Of a stretch of 64,000 nucleotides of DNA, positions 51,450-58,881 are shown piece after piece. How positions within the stretch are numbered: position 1 is the stretch's first letter; each line of letters begins with the position of its first letter. The stretch spans positions 246,257 through 310,256 of the forward strand of contig NZ_GL476300.1 of the NCBI RefSeq assembly GCF_000148725.1. Direction: 5' to 3'. Under the pieces are notes generated by a model that had not been told where the DNA came from, did no database searches, and saw only the letters and a program-made list of their open reading frames with translations. The position numbers and the translations under genes are program-made. Source of the stretch: Roseibium sp. TrichSKD4. Its GTDB lineage: Bacteria > Pseudomonadota > Alphaproteobacteria > Rhizobiales > Stappiaceae.

Positions 51450-51473
51450 AAAGGCGGCTGGATAGCCGCCTTT
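51450..51473 (-). terminator. Terminator of the GST gene
   Basis: A 10-bp perfect stem AAAGGCGGCT / AGCCGCCTTT with a 4-nt loop. On the minus strand it is followed by TTTTT-type sequence, 25 bp beyond the glutathione S-transferase stop. Confidence 0.8.
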
Positions 51474-51498
51474 GAGTGTTTGGAATGCAGACTTCGTC

Positions 51499-52203
51499 TC
51501 AATCCCGCGCAGGGATGTTGATGGCCTTTTGGCTCGCTGGACGGTTTGCGCAGGCCTCATACCACCGCATTACATTTTTGCGTGCTCCGAGGTCCACCTG
51601 ATCGGCTGCTTCATAGAAGCCGTTGATCGTGCCCACCCACGGCCATGAGGCAATGTCCGCAATCGAGTAGTTGGACCCGGTGATGTAGTCCCGCCCTTCC
51701 AGGTGCTGGTCCAGGACACGCAGTAGGCGCTTTACTTCATCCCGGTACCGTTCAAATGGGCGGCGATCTTCATAGTCCTTGCCGGCAAACTTGTGAAAGA
51801 ACCCGAGTTGGCCAGACATCGGTCCAAAACCACCCATCTGCCACATCAGCCACTGGATCGCTTCATTCCGTTCAGCTCCATCCTTAGCGAGGAGTTTTCC
51901 GAACTTGTCTGCCAAATAGATCAGGATTGCACCAGATTCCCAAAGCCCAAGCGGTTCGCCGTTTGGTCCGTTGGGATCAATGATTGCCGGAATTTTGTTA
52001 TTCGGGTTAAGCGACAAGAATTCCGGGCTGGTCTGATCGTTGCTACCGAAATCCACCAGATGCGGCTCATAAGGCAATCCAGTTTCCTCGAGCATGGCGG
52101 AAACCTTGATGCCGTTTGGTGTTGGCAAAGAATAAAGCTGGATGCGATCCGGATATTGGGCGGGCCACTTTCGGGTGATTTGAAAATCGGTCAATGCGGG
52201 CAT
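51499..52203 (-). CDS. Glutathione S-transferase, Nu class (YfcG/YghU-like)
   Basis: A 234-residue cytosolic thiol enzyme. The N-terminal thioredoxin-fold domain has LYSLPTPNGIKVSAMLEETGLPYE, with the Thr-x-Asn arrangement used by Nu-class GSTs, the cis-Pro region NKIPAIID, and ESGAILIYLADKFG for glutathione binding. The helical C-terminal domain has YSIADIASWPWVGTINGF. Nu-class enzymes reduce disulfides or peroxides rather than conjugate; the actual substrate is unknown. Confidence 0.88.
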   Translation of the reverse strand: MPALTDFQITRKWPAQYPDRIQLYSLPTPNGIKVSAMLEETGLPYEPHLVDFGSNDQTSPEFLSLNPNNKIPAIIDPNGPNGEPLGLWESGAILIYLADKFGKLLAKDGAERNEAIQWLMWQMGGFGPMSGQLGFFHKFAGKDYEDRRPFERYRDEVKRLLRVLDQHLEGRDYITGSNYSIADIASWPWVGTINGFYEAADQVDLGARKNVMRWYEACANRPASQKAINIPARD

Positions 52204-52403
52204 GGATGTCTTTCACGGTTTTGAGTGGGCGGACTTAAGCACCGAAGCGCCTCTTATTCTCACTCACCTCAGTTAAGTGCTAACTCAGCTATTTAAACCA
52301 TCGGGATGTACCGATAAGGAATTTATTTCCCATACCGCACCCACGACCCAATCCTGTGCTATAGACCCGCACAAATAAGAAACCCGAACCCGGCAGAAAT
52401 CCC

Positions 52404-52616
52404 ATGTCGTCTACGAATGAAGAGCGTCTGGAGAACCTTGAAATCGATCTGGCTCACGCCAATCACACGATAGACGAGCTGAATACAGTGGTCATTGAGC
52501 AAGGACGTCAAATCGACCGCCTAACCCGCAAGCTGATACAGATGACCGATCAGATTGAAGATCTTATCGAAAATTCTGTTTCCGCCCCTGCGAACCAGAA
52601 ACCGCCACACTATTGA
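52404..52616 (+). CDS. slyX: SlyX family protein
   Basis: A 70-residue protein predicted to be one coiled coil with a short tail. ENLEIDLAHANHTIDELNTVVIEQGRQIDRLTRKLIQMTDQIEDL matches the SlyX pattern, and the C-terminus ends PPHY as in most members. Its cellular role is unknown. The gene stands alone with 200 bp upstream and 248 bp to the next called gene. Confidence 0.85.
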   Translation: MSSTNEERLENLEIDLAHANHTIDELNTVVIEQGRQIDRLTRKLIQMTDQIEDLIENSVSAPANQKPPHY

Positions 52617-52864
52617 GCTTTTGTTCAGGCCGTAACTTTGCCGTTTAAATTTAAAGGCGAGAAAAGTGACTATTGCGCCCAATCTCAAGTCATGGCATAA
52701 GACCCGCTTCATCAAGAGAAGGGCTGGCGCCCTCGCCAACCTGCCAACCGGGCAAGGTGGTTTCCGCACTCGGGATGTGGCTGTGCCGGAATTTCTGGTT
52801 TCAGCAACCAAGCGGTTCTTCCGAAAATGCGCCAGTTCTCCTCGGGCAACCGATGGAGGATTAT

Positions 52865-53161
52865 ATGTCTAAACTGCAAAACACTGAATTCGTTCAGCCC
52901 CATCCACCAAGCTCGTTCAAATCGGTGGAACTGGCTCAAAATATCGGCGACGACGCTTGGATAGAGGCCGCCGAAAATTGCCTTTTAACAAAATTCGATA
53001 GCCTGCGTATTCTCGGTGGTCTTCCAAAAAACCTGCCACCACTATCGCGGACGGAGTTGATTTCGCGCCTGTCCGATTTGCTCTCGCTTTGGAGTGACGG
53101 CTGCGGCCACGCTATCGATGAGCGCCTGTTCGCTGATGTTTTGGCGCGCCGCCGCAACTAA
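52865..53161 (+). CDS. Hypothetical protein
   Basis: A 98-residue predicted cytosolic helical protein I do not recognise. The body is DAWIEAAENCLLTKFDSLRILGGLPKNLPPLSRTELISRLSDLLSLWSDGCGHAIDERLFADVLARR. The start is ATG 52865 with GGAGG five bases upstream, which decides it over ATG 52853. It is convergent with the thioesterase gene (27 bp between stops). Confidence 0.6.
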   Translation: MSKLQNTEFVQPHPPSSFKSVELAQNIGDDAWIEAAENCLLTKFDSLRILGGLPKNLPPLSRTELISRLSDLLSLWSDGCGHAIDERLFADVLARRRN

Positions 53162-53188
53162 AAACAATCACCAAACCCACTCTGGATC

Positions 53189-53653
53189 TCAGTCGGGCCT
53201 TGGTGGGGCTTCGCGTGGAACTGTGCGCGGACGACCGTCATCATCAATAGCCACCATGGTGAACTTCGCTTCGGTGACTTTCTCCCGATGACCAAAACGA
53301 TGGCGTAAGGCCCACGCCTCGATCCATATTTCCATCGATGTGTTACCGACACGAATAATGCTGCTGTAAACGCATAAAACATCGCCAACATGAACTGGGC
53401 GAATGAACTTCATCTTGTCGACAGCGATGGTCACGACACGGCCCGCTGCTCTTTGGCCGGAGGCAATTCCGCCTGCAAGGTCCATTTGCGACAGCACCCA
53501 GCCGCCGAAAATGTCGCCGTTTGCATTGGTGTCGGCCGGCATGGCCATGGTTCTGAGGGTTAGCTCACCTGTCGGGCTTTCTTCGGCCAAGACATCTTCT
53601 CCCGTTACAACTTTCACAAACCTTATCGGCTCGCCGGGATCAGAAAAAGGCAC
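53189..53653 (-). CDS. Acyl-CoA thioesterase (hot-dog fold, YciA-like)
   Basis: Hydrolyses acyl-CoA to free acid and CoA. The 154-residue single hot-dog domain has the catalytic NANGDIFGGWVLSQMDLAGGIAS (Asp and the following helix) and VVTIAVDKMKFIRPVHVGDVLCVYSSIIRVGNTSMEIWIEAW. The start is GTG at 53653, directly abutting the TGA of the upstream 35-codon gene (TGAGTG), so it depends on translation of that gene. It is the last of four genes reading from the truncated hemoglobin. Confidence 0.88.
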   Translation of the reverse strand: MPFSDPGEPIRFVKVVTGEDVLAEESPTGELTLRTMAMPADTNANGDIFGGWVLSQMDLAGGIASGQRAAGRVVTIAVDKMKFIRPVHVGDVLCVYSSIIRVGNTSMEIWIEAWALRHRFGHREKVTEAKFTMVAIDDDGRPRTVPREAPPRPD

Positions 53654-53761
53654 TCAGGCGAAGAATATCATCATACCAACCATTATCCAGAGCGGCATGG
53701 GGGCAGCGATCCAGATCAAAAAAACGGGCAGGTATTGCATCAACTTGTTGGCTCGTTTCAT
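53654..53761 (-). CDS. Very small membrane protein (35 aa)
   Basis: MKRANKLMQYLPVFLIWIAA and a second hydrophobic half rich in Met and Trp/Phe make one or two tight membrane helices. The ATG overlaps the stop of the preceding 74-codon gene by 4 bp (ATGA), and its TGA is followed directly by the thioesterase GTG. Both junctions are classical coupling signals, which is the main reason to call such a short frame. Not recognised. It may be a subunit or regulator of a membrane partner encoded elsewhere, or act with its upstream neighbour. Confidence 0.65.
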   Translation of the reverse strand: MKRANKLMQYLPVFLIWIAAPMPLWIMVGMMIFFA

Positions 53762-53982
53762 TGAACAGCGCCTCCCATAGTGGTTTGAACTTCCCAGATT
53801 GTGAGGACAATGCCGGCGATAATGGCCAGTTTGGCGTTTTGAACCAACAGACGGGCTGCACCATGAAGACGCGGCACTGGCGCGCCCTTTCCATCCAGAT
53901 ACATGGAGGTCATCATAGTCAGGAACGCGACGAACCAGAAAACTACAAAGCCTTCTGCAAATAGGACAACGACTTCAAGCAT
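53758..53982 (-). CDS. Small membrane protein (74 aa)
   Basis: Two membrane helices, LEVVVLFAEGFVVFWFVAFLTMM and LAIIAGIVLTIWEVQTTMG, joined by a basic cytosolic or periplasmic loop YLDGKGAPVPRLHGAARLLVQNAK. ATG 53982 has AGGAG seven bases upstream and overlaps the end of the truncated hemoglobin gene by 8 bp; the next gene overlaps its stop by 4 bp. Not recognised as a known family. Its position between a hemoglobin controlled by an NsrR-like regulator and a thioesterase suggests a role in the nitric oxide or low-oxygen response at the membrane; this is inference from context. Confidence 0.75.
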   Translation of the reverse strand: MLEVVVLFAEGFVVFWFVAFLTMMTSMYLDGKGAPVPRLHGAARLLVQNAKLAIIAGIVLTIWEVQTTMGGAVQ

Positions 53983-54463
53983 GGCGCGCTCCTGATAGGC
54001 ATTTGATAGATGACAGCTCTGGCGGTGGCGCAGACCCTGGTGTTCCGAACATTGCAAGCCAAAGGCTTTGGGCAATGCGCTCTGCTGTTGCGATGATTTC
54101 ACCGGCTGACTCGGGTTCAAAAAGCTCTGACGCAACTGGTCTGAAGACACTCAGCCATTCATGGAAGTCGTCGCCAATGATTTCCTTGAGCTTGAGATGC
54201 GCCGGCACGGGTTTGCCCTTATAGGCGCCGTTTTTGAGCAAAACGGCTTGCCAGAACAACACCATTTTCCGCAGATGCTCATCCCATTTACCTTCAAGTC
54301 GGCGCTGGAAAATTGGCCCAAGACGCGGATGTGTCTGGATTGTCGTGTAAAACACGGTCACCAATTGTGTGATGCTATCTTCCGTTATGACCGCATGGCG
54401 AACCGCTGGTTCTCCAGTCGAATGAACAGGTTCAAAACAGGCGCTTTCCAGTTTGAAAGACAT
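53975..54463 (-). CDS. Group 3 truncated hemoglobin
   Basis: A 162-residue heme protein of the 2-on-2 globin type, group III. Visible are TQLVTVFYTTIQTHPRLGPIFQRRL (B-C region), KWDEHLRKMVLFWQAVLLKNGAYKG (E helix), and the proximal His in PVPAHLKLKEI, followed by FHEWLSVFRPVASELFEPESA. Length is slightly above the group average because of N- and C-terminal extensions. It opens a four-gene overlapping operon and is divergent from an NsrR-like gene across 93 bp, so NO or peroxide chemistry is likely; oxygen transport is not. Confidence 0.9.
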   Translation of the reverse strand: MSFKLESACFEPVHSTGEPAVRHAVITEDSITQLVTVFYTTIQTHPRLGPIFQRRLEGKWDEHLRKMVLFWQAVLLKNGAYKGKPVPAHLKLKEIIGDDFHEWLSVFRPVASELFEPESAGEIIATAERIAQSLWLAMFGTPGSAPPPELSSIKCLSGARHA

Positions 54464-54476
54464 CTTCTTCTCTAAT

Positions 54477-54493
54477 ATTCATTTTATTTGCAT
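54477..54493. promoter_or_regulatory. Candidate NsrR operator
   Basis: ATTCATTTTATTTGCAT is an imperfect palindrome resembling NsrR sites (ATGCATTTAAAATGCAT type; about five of eight paired positions per arm). It sits 14 bp upstream of the truncated hemoglobin start in the 93-bp gap shared with the regulator gene. A second AT-rich stretch, ATCTAATATGAATATT, lies near 54528-54543 before the regulator. The match is moderate. Confidence 0.4.
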
Positions 54494-54556
54494 CTTTTAT
54501 ATGTCAGCACAACGTCATAAAATCAACATCTAATATGAATATTTTATTGGTGACTC

Positions 54557-54973
54557 ATGCGCCTCAGCCAAGCCAGCGACTTTGCACTCAGAATCCTGAT
54601 CTATTTGGGACAGACAAGAGAACCACAAACCGTGGACAAACTGACGTCCCGGCTCCGTCTTTCGAAGTCTCACCTGATGAAATTGGTCGCGCAATTAGCT
54701 CGGCTGGACCTCGTGGAAACAACGCGTGGTCGCGGCGGGGGCATTCTTCTCAAAGCGAACCCTGAAACCATCCGGATTGGAGATGTGGTCCGCAGCTTTG
54801 AGACCGATTTGGGTGTTGTGGCTTGCCTGAAACAAGAGCCCACTGAGTGTGTTTTCCTGCCCCGTTGCGCCCTGAAACAGACGATGGCGGGGGCAGCAGA
54901 TGCTTTTCTGGATTATTTGAACCAGAAAACACTTGCTGACATGCTGTTGGGAACCCAGAAGATCCCAAACTAA
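54557..54973 (+). CDS. nsrR: Rrf2-family transcriptional regulator, NsrR type
   Basis: Iron-sulfur repressor that senses nitric oxide. The 138-residue protein has the Rrf2 winged helix (MRLSQASDFALRILIYLG, VDKLTSRLRLSKSHLMKLVAQLARLDLVETTRGRGGGILLKANP) and three Cys (C90, C98, C104 in VACLKQEPTECVFLPRCALK). D8 is present, the residue that completes the cluster site in Streptomyces coelicolor NsrR. The divergent hemoglobin operon is the obvious target. An IS1380-family element begins within 10 bp of its stop, so any native terminator has been lost or displaced. Confidence 0.9.
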   Translation: MRLSQASDFALRILIYLGQTREPQTVDKLTSRLRLSKSHLMKLVAQLARLDLVETTRGRGGGILLKANPETIRIGDVVRSFETDLGVVACLKQEPTECVFLPRCALKQTMAGAADAFLDYLNQKTLADMLLGTQKIPN

Positions 54974-54979
54974 TCCCGG

Positions 54980-56625
54980 ATTTCCCAAGTAGTCAGCTGA
55001 TTTAGCTTCTTCTATCCTATTTTTCTCTTTATATTACAGCGTGTTACTTGATGACGGAGGGCTGAAAAATGGCACACCCAACGGGTGCGGGTTCTGAGAG
55101 CGATTTTCGGCTGGATTTTGACCCTCGGGTGCGGTTGGAATTCCACGGTTCAAAGATCAGTTCTGATGGCGGTCTTCTGCTTTACCGGGAGCTTGATGAC
55201 GCCCTTGGCCTTTTCGGCAAAGCGGTTCGGTTCCTTCGGGATACCCGCAAAGGTAAGAATGGCGTTCACACCTTGATGGGCCTGCTGCGCCAATCGATAT
55301 TTGGTCGCCTTGCGGGCTATGAAGATGTGAATGATGCCGTGCGTCTGTCGCGTGACCCGGTAATGCGCCAGATTATCGGGGGCCGTGCCGTTGACACTCA
55401 GGCGGCATCCTCCTCCCAGATGGGCCGCTTTGAGACTGAGGTGCTCGCGACTGCCGCCAACAGGGAAGCCTTGGCCGATATGCCCGGTCAATGGATTGAT
55501 GCGGTGCATGGTCGCCAAGGACTGAACTACATCACCTTGGACATGGATAGCTCTGTCAGCCCCACCCATGGCGCTCAGGAGGGAACCGCATGGAACGGGC
55601 ATTTCGGCTGCAACTGCTATCACCCATTGTTCATCTTCAATCAGTTTGGCCACTTGGAACGCTGTGCCCTGCGCAATGGCAGCGTCCACAGCGCGGATGA
55701 CTGGAAGGCTCTTCTGATACCCGTCATTGCGCGCTATGCAGAGCGCGACATCATGCGCTTCTTTCGCGCTGATGCCGCCTTTGCCATTCCGGAACTTTAC
55801 GAGACTTTAGAGGCTGAAGGGTACCGCTACGCCATCCGCCTCAAAAAGAACGCTGTGCTGGAAGAGAAGATCAGCCATCAGCTGACCCGCCCCGTGGGAC
55901 GTCCCTCAAAGACAAAGATCAAGCGCTTCTATGAGGTTTTTGAGTATCAGGCTGCTTCATGGAGCAAGCCCCGTCAGGTGGTTGCCAAGATCGAATGGTA
56001 TCCCGGTGATCTATTCCCTCGCGTGGGTTTTGTCGTCACCAACTTGCCGATGGAGCCGGAATGGATCATCCGCTTCTACAATCAGCGCGGCACAGCCGAA
56101 CAGCACATCAAAGAAGGCAAGAACGCCATCACTTGGACCCGCCTGTCCTGCAAGCGGTTCTGTGACAATGAGGTCCGGCTTCAGCTTCACGCATTGGCGT
56201 ATAACCTTGGTGTCTTCCTGCAAGGGCTAGACCTCCCGGAAGAGGTCGCCGACTGGTCGCTGACAAGTATCCAGAGCCGCCTCATCAAAATCGGGGCAAA
56301 GGTCGTACGCCATGCGCGCAAAATCACGTTCCAACTGGCAGAGGTGGCTGTATCAGGCTACGTCTTCGGACGAATCCTCGCCGCAATCCGCGCCCTCAAG
56401 CCCCCGCCGAGGCCTGCATGACGCTCCAAACAACGAAACCAACACAAATGCGGCTCCACAGCTGTGTCTTGTCGCAGCCCAAACGGGATAAAGTCCACGA
56501 AAAGCTCAAAAACCGCGCTTACGTAACCGTCAAAATCGATAATCGCCCCGACAACGCTGCCGTCAGAGTTGCAAACGTCCGTGAAAACGGTCAACCTCGT
56601 CGCAACACACAGTTACTTGGGAAAT
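54980..56625 (+). mobile_element. IS1380-family insertion sequence
   Basis: A 1646-bp element bounded by a perfect 12-bp inverted repeat, ATTTCCCAAGTA at 54980-54991 and TACTTGGGAAAT at 56614-56625, with one transposase gene inside. Size fits the family. No target duplication is evident: the flanks read CCGG on the left and ATCC on the right. This suggests that recombination or deletion followed insertion. The left end touches nsrR; the right end cuts a ribbon-helix-helix gene. Confidence 0.8.
55069..56421 (+). CDS. IS1380-family transposase
   Basis: A 450-residue DDE transposase. Candidate catalytic residues are Asp in YITLDMDSSVSPTHG, Asp in FFRADAAFA, and Glu in RGTAEQHIKEGKNAITW, in the usual order and spacing. 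The N-terminal SDGGLLLYRELDDALGL and FGRLAGYEDVNDAVRLSRDPVMR are typical of the family. The frame is intact, so the element may be active. ATG 55069 has GGAGGG upstream. Confidence 0.95.
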   Translation: MAHPTGAGSESDFRLDFDPRVRLEFHGSKISSDGGLLLYRELDDALGLFGKAVRFLRDTRKGKNGVHTLMGLLRQSIFGRLAGYEDVNDAVRLSRDPVMRQIIGGRAVDTQAASSSQMGRFETEVLATAANREALADMPGQWIDAVHGRQGLNYITLDMDSSVSPTHGAQEGTAWNGHFGCNCYHPLFIFNQFGHLERCALRNGSVHSADDWKALLIPVIARYAERDIMRFFRADAAFAIPELYETLEAEGYRYAIRLKKNAVLEEKISHQLTRPVGRPSKTKIKRFYEVFEYQAASWSKPRQVVAKIEWYPGDLFPRVGFVVTNLPMEPEWIIRFYNQRGTAEQHIKEGKNAITWTRLSCKRFCDNEVRLQLHALAYNLGVFLQGLDLPEEVADWSLTSIQSRLIKIGAKVVRHARKITFQLAEVAVSGYVFGRILAAIRALKPPPRPA

Positions 56626-56865
56626 ATCCGATTATATATTGCAGCACTGGAATCCGCAGCAGGACAGACCGTTACACCTATACGCAAACTTGAAGCCAAG
56701 GCCGAAGGAAAACCGCCAAGCCGTGCCAACAAGGTACAGGTTGGGGCGTTTGTTTCGGATGAAACCCGCCGTAAGCTTAAAATGCTGGCGATTGAACAAG
56801 GCCGCTCGGTCAATGATATGATTGAAGAATCTTTTCAAATGCTCTTTGATAAATACACAACATGA
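56626..56865 (+). pseudogene. Ribbon-helix-helix protein, 5'-truncated by IS1380-family element
   Basis: The frame from the IS edge gives IRLYIAALESAAGQTVTP, a Lys-rich linker, then KVQVGAFVSDETRRKLKMLAIEQGRSVNDMIEESFQMLFDKY, a ribbon-helix-helix domain of the kind common beside plasmid replication and partition genes in alphaproteobacteria. No plausible start codon remains in the native part; upstream codons come from the IS (frame opens at 56569). It is probably a remnant, though a fusion product starting inside the IS is formally possible. Nested palindromes begin at its stop codon. Confidence 0.7.
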
Positions 56866-56887
56866 TGACATGTCATCATGATGACAT
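56861..56887. repeat. Nested palindromes / direct repeat at the end of the RHH gene
   Basis: Positions 56861-56880 form a perfect 20-bp palindrome, CATGATGACATGTCATCATG. Positions 56870-56887 form a second, overlapping 18-bp perfect palindrome. Together they place ATGATGACAT twice in direct orientation, 16 bp apart. No T-run follows, so this is not a terminator. It looks like a multi-site operator or partition-type site for a symmetric DNA-binding protein such as an RHH dimer. Confidence 0.75.
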
Positions 56888-57248
56888 TACAACAATCTGG
56901 CATGTTGAGAGCCGTTGCGCGCCGCATATTTTTTTACGAAATTGACAAACGAGCCTTCGGGCTTATCCGGGTTTAAAATTCTAAGCGGTGATGGAGAGGT
57001 GTTCATAAGCCCGCGCGTCGCTCTGGCAGAGGCTCAGATCGTTGGGGTGCAGGGGGCAATCTTCATTCATAAAAGTTCGGGTCGGTGTGCATGGTCGGGC
57101 AGTCCGTCGCCACGCGATCAATCTGGTCCAAGCTTAAGGGCATCTCAGCTTCGCCACTTTGCTGGATCGCCGAGAAATCCTCTAAAAATATATTTTATGC
57201 TGAATTTTGTTCTATTTATTAGAACGATTTGCACGCAACGGATCTTGC
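56888..57248. other. Gene-poor accessory DNA
   Basis: About 360 bp with no intact gene. On the minus strand an open frame from about 57194 to 57063 reads FLEDFSAIQQSGEAEMPLSLD and continues to PTMHTDPNFYE, perhaps the 3' end of a lost gene divergent from the LysR stub. Base composition is mixed, with AT-rich DNA just before 57249. I see nothing else. Confidence 0.35.
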
Positions 57249-57390
57249 ATGGATAACCTCAACTATCATCACCTCCGGTATTTTCGGGAAGTTGCTCATG
57301 AAGGGAACCTGACGCGCAATGCGGAACGGGTGAACCTTTCCCAATCCGCGCTTTCAACCCAGATCAAGCAGCTGGAATCCCGGCTAATAA
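57249..57390 (+). pseudogene. LysR-family regulator, N-terminal fragment
   Basis: MDNLNYHHLRYFREVAHEGN followed by LTRNAERVNLSQSALSTQIKQLESRL is the N-terminal helix-turn-helix of a LysR-type regulator, closest in style to NhaR. The frame meets the IS5-family element after about 46 residues and stops. The DNA on the far side of that element does not resume a LysR sequence, so the gene had already lost its effector domain when the element inserted, or a deletion followed. Confidence 0.8.
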
Positions 57391-58871
57391 GTCCGCCCTG
57401 AACAACGTCTAAGCCATTGATGTTGCGCGTGGCCGAAGCAATACGCAAATATTCGATTTGACCGGTTTGGGGATGGGGTTTGTGATCCAGAGCAGCAAAA
57501 TGATCAGTGCATTGAGGATCAGACGCAGGTTATGACCGGCTGCGGCCAGCAGGGCGTTGATGGCATCGCCATTTTTGCCATTGAGGAAGTTCCGGTCAAG
57601 TCGTCCATCTGTTTTCATGTGGCCGATGGTGGCCTCGATCGCTGATCGTCGTTTCAGCTCACGCTTCATCTGTGCCGTCAGCCCGCGCTTCTGGCCGGAG
57701 ATCATGACCTTGGCGTCGCCCTCATAATCATGCCCCCGATAGCCACGGTCCACATAGACACGCTCAGCTTTGGTGCCGCAGACTTTCTCAGCCTGACTGA
57801 TGGTGTCATTCAAGGTGTGCCCATCATAGGGATTGCCCTCAAAAGCCCTCGCCGCAAGAACCAATCCTTCCCGATTGGTCGTGGCAATGCCAACCTTGGC
57901 CCCGAACTCGTAAGGTGTTCGCGCCTTGCCCTTGGCAATACAGGCCACTTCCGGCGCATGCATGGAATAAATCTTGTTTTTGTCCTTGGGGGTCTGGGCC
58001 AGAAGCCGCTCCACCAGTCCCAGCAGACGGGAGAACCGGTGCTCAAGACCTTCGTTGCCTGCGATCTTGCGGGAGATGTCGCGATAGACCCGGCCCAGAT
58101 AGGTCTTCAGCTTTTTGAGTTCCCGGCGCATCCGCTTGAACTGTTTGGCATGGGCATAACGGCCCGCCATCAAGGCCGCCTTTTTGGCAACTCTGGTATG
58201 GCTGCGACGCAAGATGATGCCGGCCCTCTTGGCCTGGCGCACCAGAAGCTGCAAGGCCTTGTGATAAAGACGGCTATCGGTGGGATGGGCAATGGCTTTG
58301 GGTTGAACGGTCGTATCAACCAAGACCCGCTCAAGGCTGCTCTTCTTGATCGTCCCGCTCTCAATCGCAACACCTACCGTAGCAGAAAGAAGCTTTTCCA
58401 TTCCCTCAGGACCAATCCGTTTGCGCCAGCGGGTCATGGTTGAGGGATCAATGGGGAATTGGTGCTGGAAAAACTCAAAACCGCAGAAAGACTGCCAGTA
58501 GGGGTTTTCAACCCAACGCTCAACCGTCTCTTCATCGGAAAGATCGTACATGTGCTTGAGAAAGTGCAGCCCGGCCATCAGACGCGTTGGTTTGGCCGGT
58601 CGTCCCAAGGGGCGATAATGCCTGCCGAACTCCGCATCAAATTCATCCCAAGGCATCAGACCAGACAGCCGCACCAACGAATGGTTCATATCGATGATTG
58701 CGGCCAGGCGTTCCTTGAACAGATCGCCACACCGTTTGTTGCGTTTTGAAGGTCTCATGAGAATATGCCAGAAAATGCGTGCTTCGGATCAACTAACCGG
58801 CATATTCACACATCCAAAACCCAATGGGTATCCATACTCTTCAATCAGTTAAGGGGTTTTTCAGCGCGAAC
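57391..58871 (-). mobile_element. IS5-family insertion sequence
   Basis: A 1481-bp element with 16-bp imperfect inverted repeats (left GTCCGCCCTGAACAAC 57391-57406; right complement GTTCGCGCTGAAAAAC 58856-58871; 13 of 16 match). It is flanked by a direct repeat TAATAA (57385-57390 and 58872-58877), consistent with a target duplication, though the exact boundary could shift by a base or two. Target duplication means both flanks were contiguous before insertion. Confidence 0.8.
57409..58758 (-). CDS. IS5-family transposase
   Basis: A 449-residue DDE transposase of the IS5 family. It has RLMAGLHFLKHMYDLSDEETVERWVENPYWQSFCG at the N-terminus, candidate catalytic Asp in VLVDTTVQPKAIAHPTD and in ERVYVDRGYRGHDY, and Glu in RRSAIEATIGHMKTDGRLDRNFL. 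The frame is complete, so the element may still move. A long basic central region (LKKLKTYLGRVYRDISRKI) is usual for this subgroup. Confidence 0.94.
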   Translation of the reverse strand: MRPSKRNKRCGDLFKERLAAIIDMNHSLVRLSGLMPWDEFDAEFGRHYRPLGRPAKPTRLMAGLHFLKHMYDLSDEETVERWVENPYWQSFCGFEFFQHQFPIDPSTMTRWRKRIGPEGMEKLLSATVGVAIESGTIKKSSLERVLVDTTVQPKAIAHPTDSRLYHKALQLLVRQAKRAGIILRRSHTRVAKKAALMAGRYAHAKQFKRMRRELKKLKTYLGRVYRDISRKIAGNEGLEHRFSRLLGLVERLLAQTPKDKNKIYSMHAPEVACIAKGKARTPYEFGAKVGIATTNREGLVLAARAFEGNPYDGHTLNDTISQAEKVCGTKAERVYVDRGYRGHDYEGDAKVMISGQKRGLTAQMKRELKRRSAIEATIGHMKTDGRLDRNFLNGKNGDAINALLAAAGHNLRLILNALIILLLWITNPIPKPVKSNICVLLRPRATSMA

Positions 58872-58881
58872 TAATAAAACA

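Noticed and set aside
52666-52872. 68-codon frame (GTG start) before the 98-aa hypothetical gene
   Set aside because: It has a passable AAGGCGAG upstream and overlaps the next start by 8 bp, but the sequence is basic and low in order and I see no family; too weak to call.
54976-56629. Target-site duplication for the IS1380-family element
   Set aside because: Four-base flanks (CCGG and ATCC) differ, and shifting the boundary by one or two bases does not help; recorded as absent rather than forced.
56888-57256. Plus-strand frame running into the LysR stub (56915-57256)
   Set aside because: Different reading frame from the LysR start, no ribosome site and no recognisable protein features.
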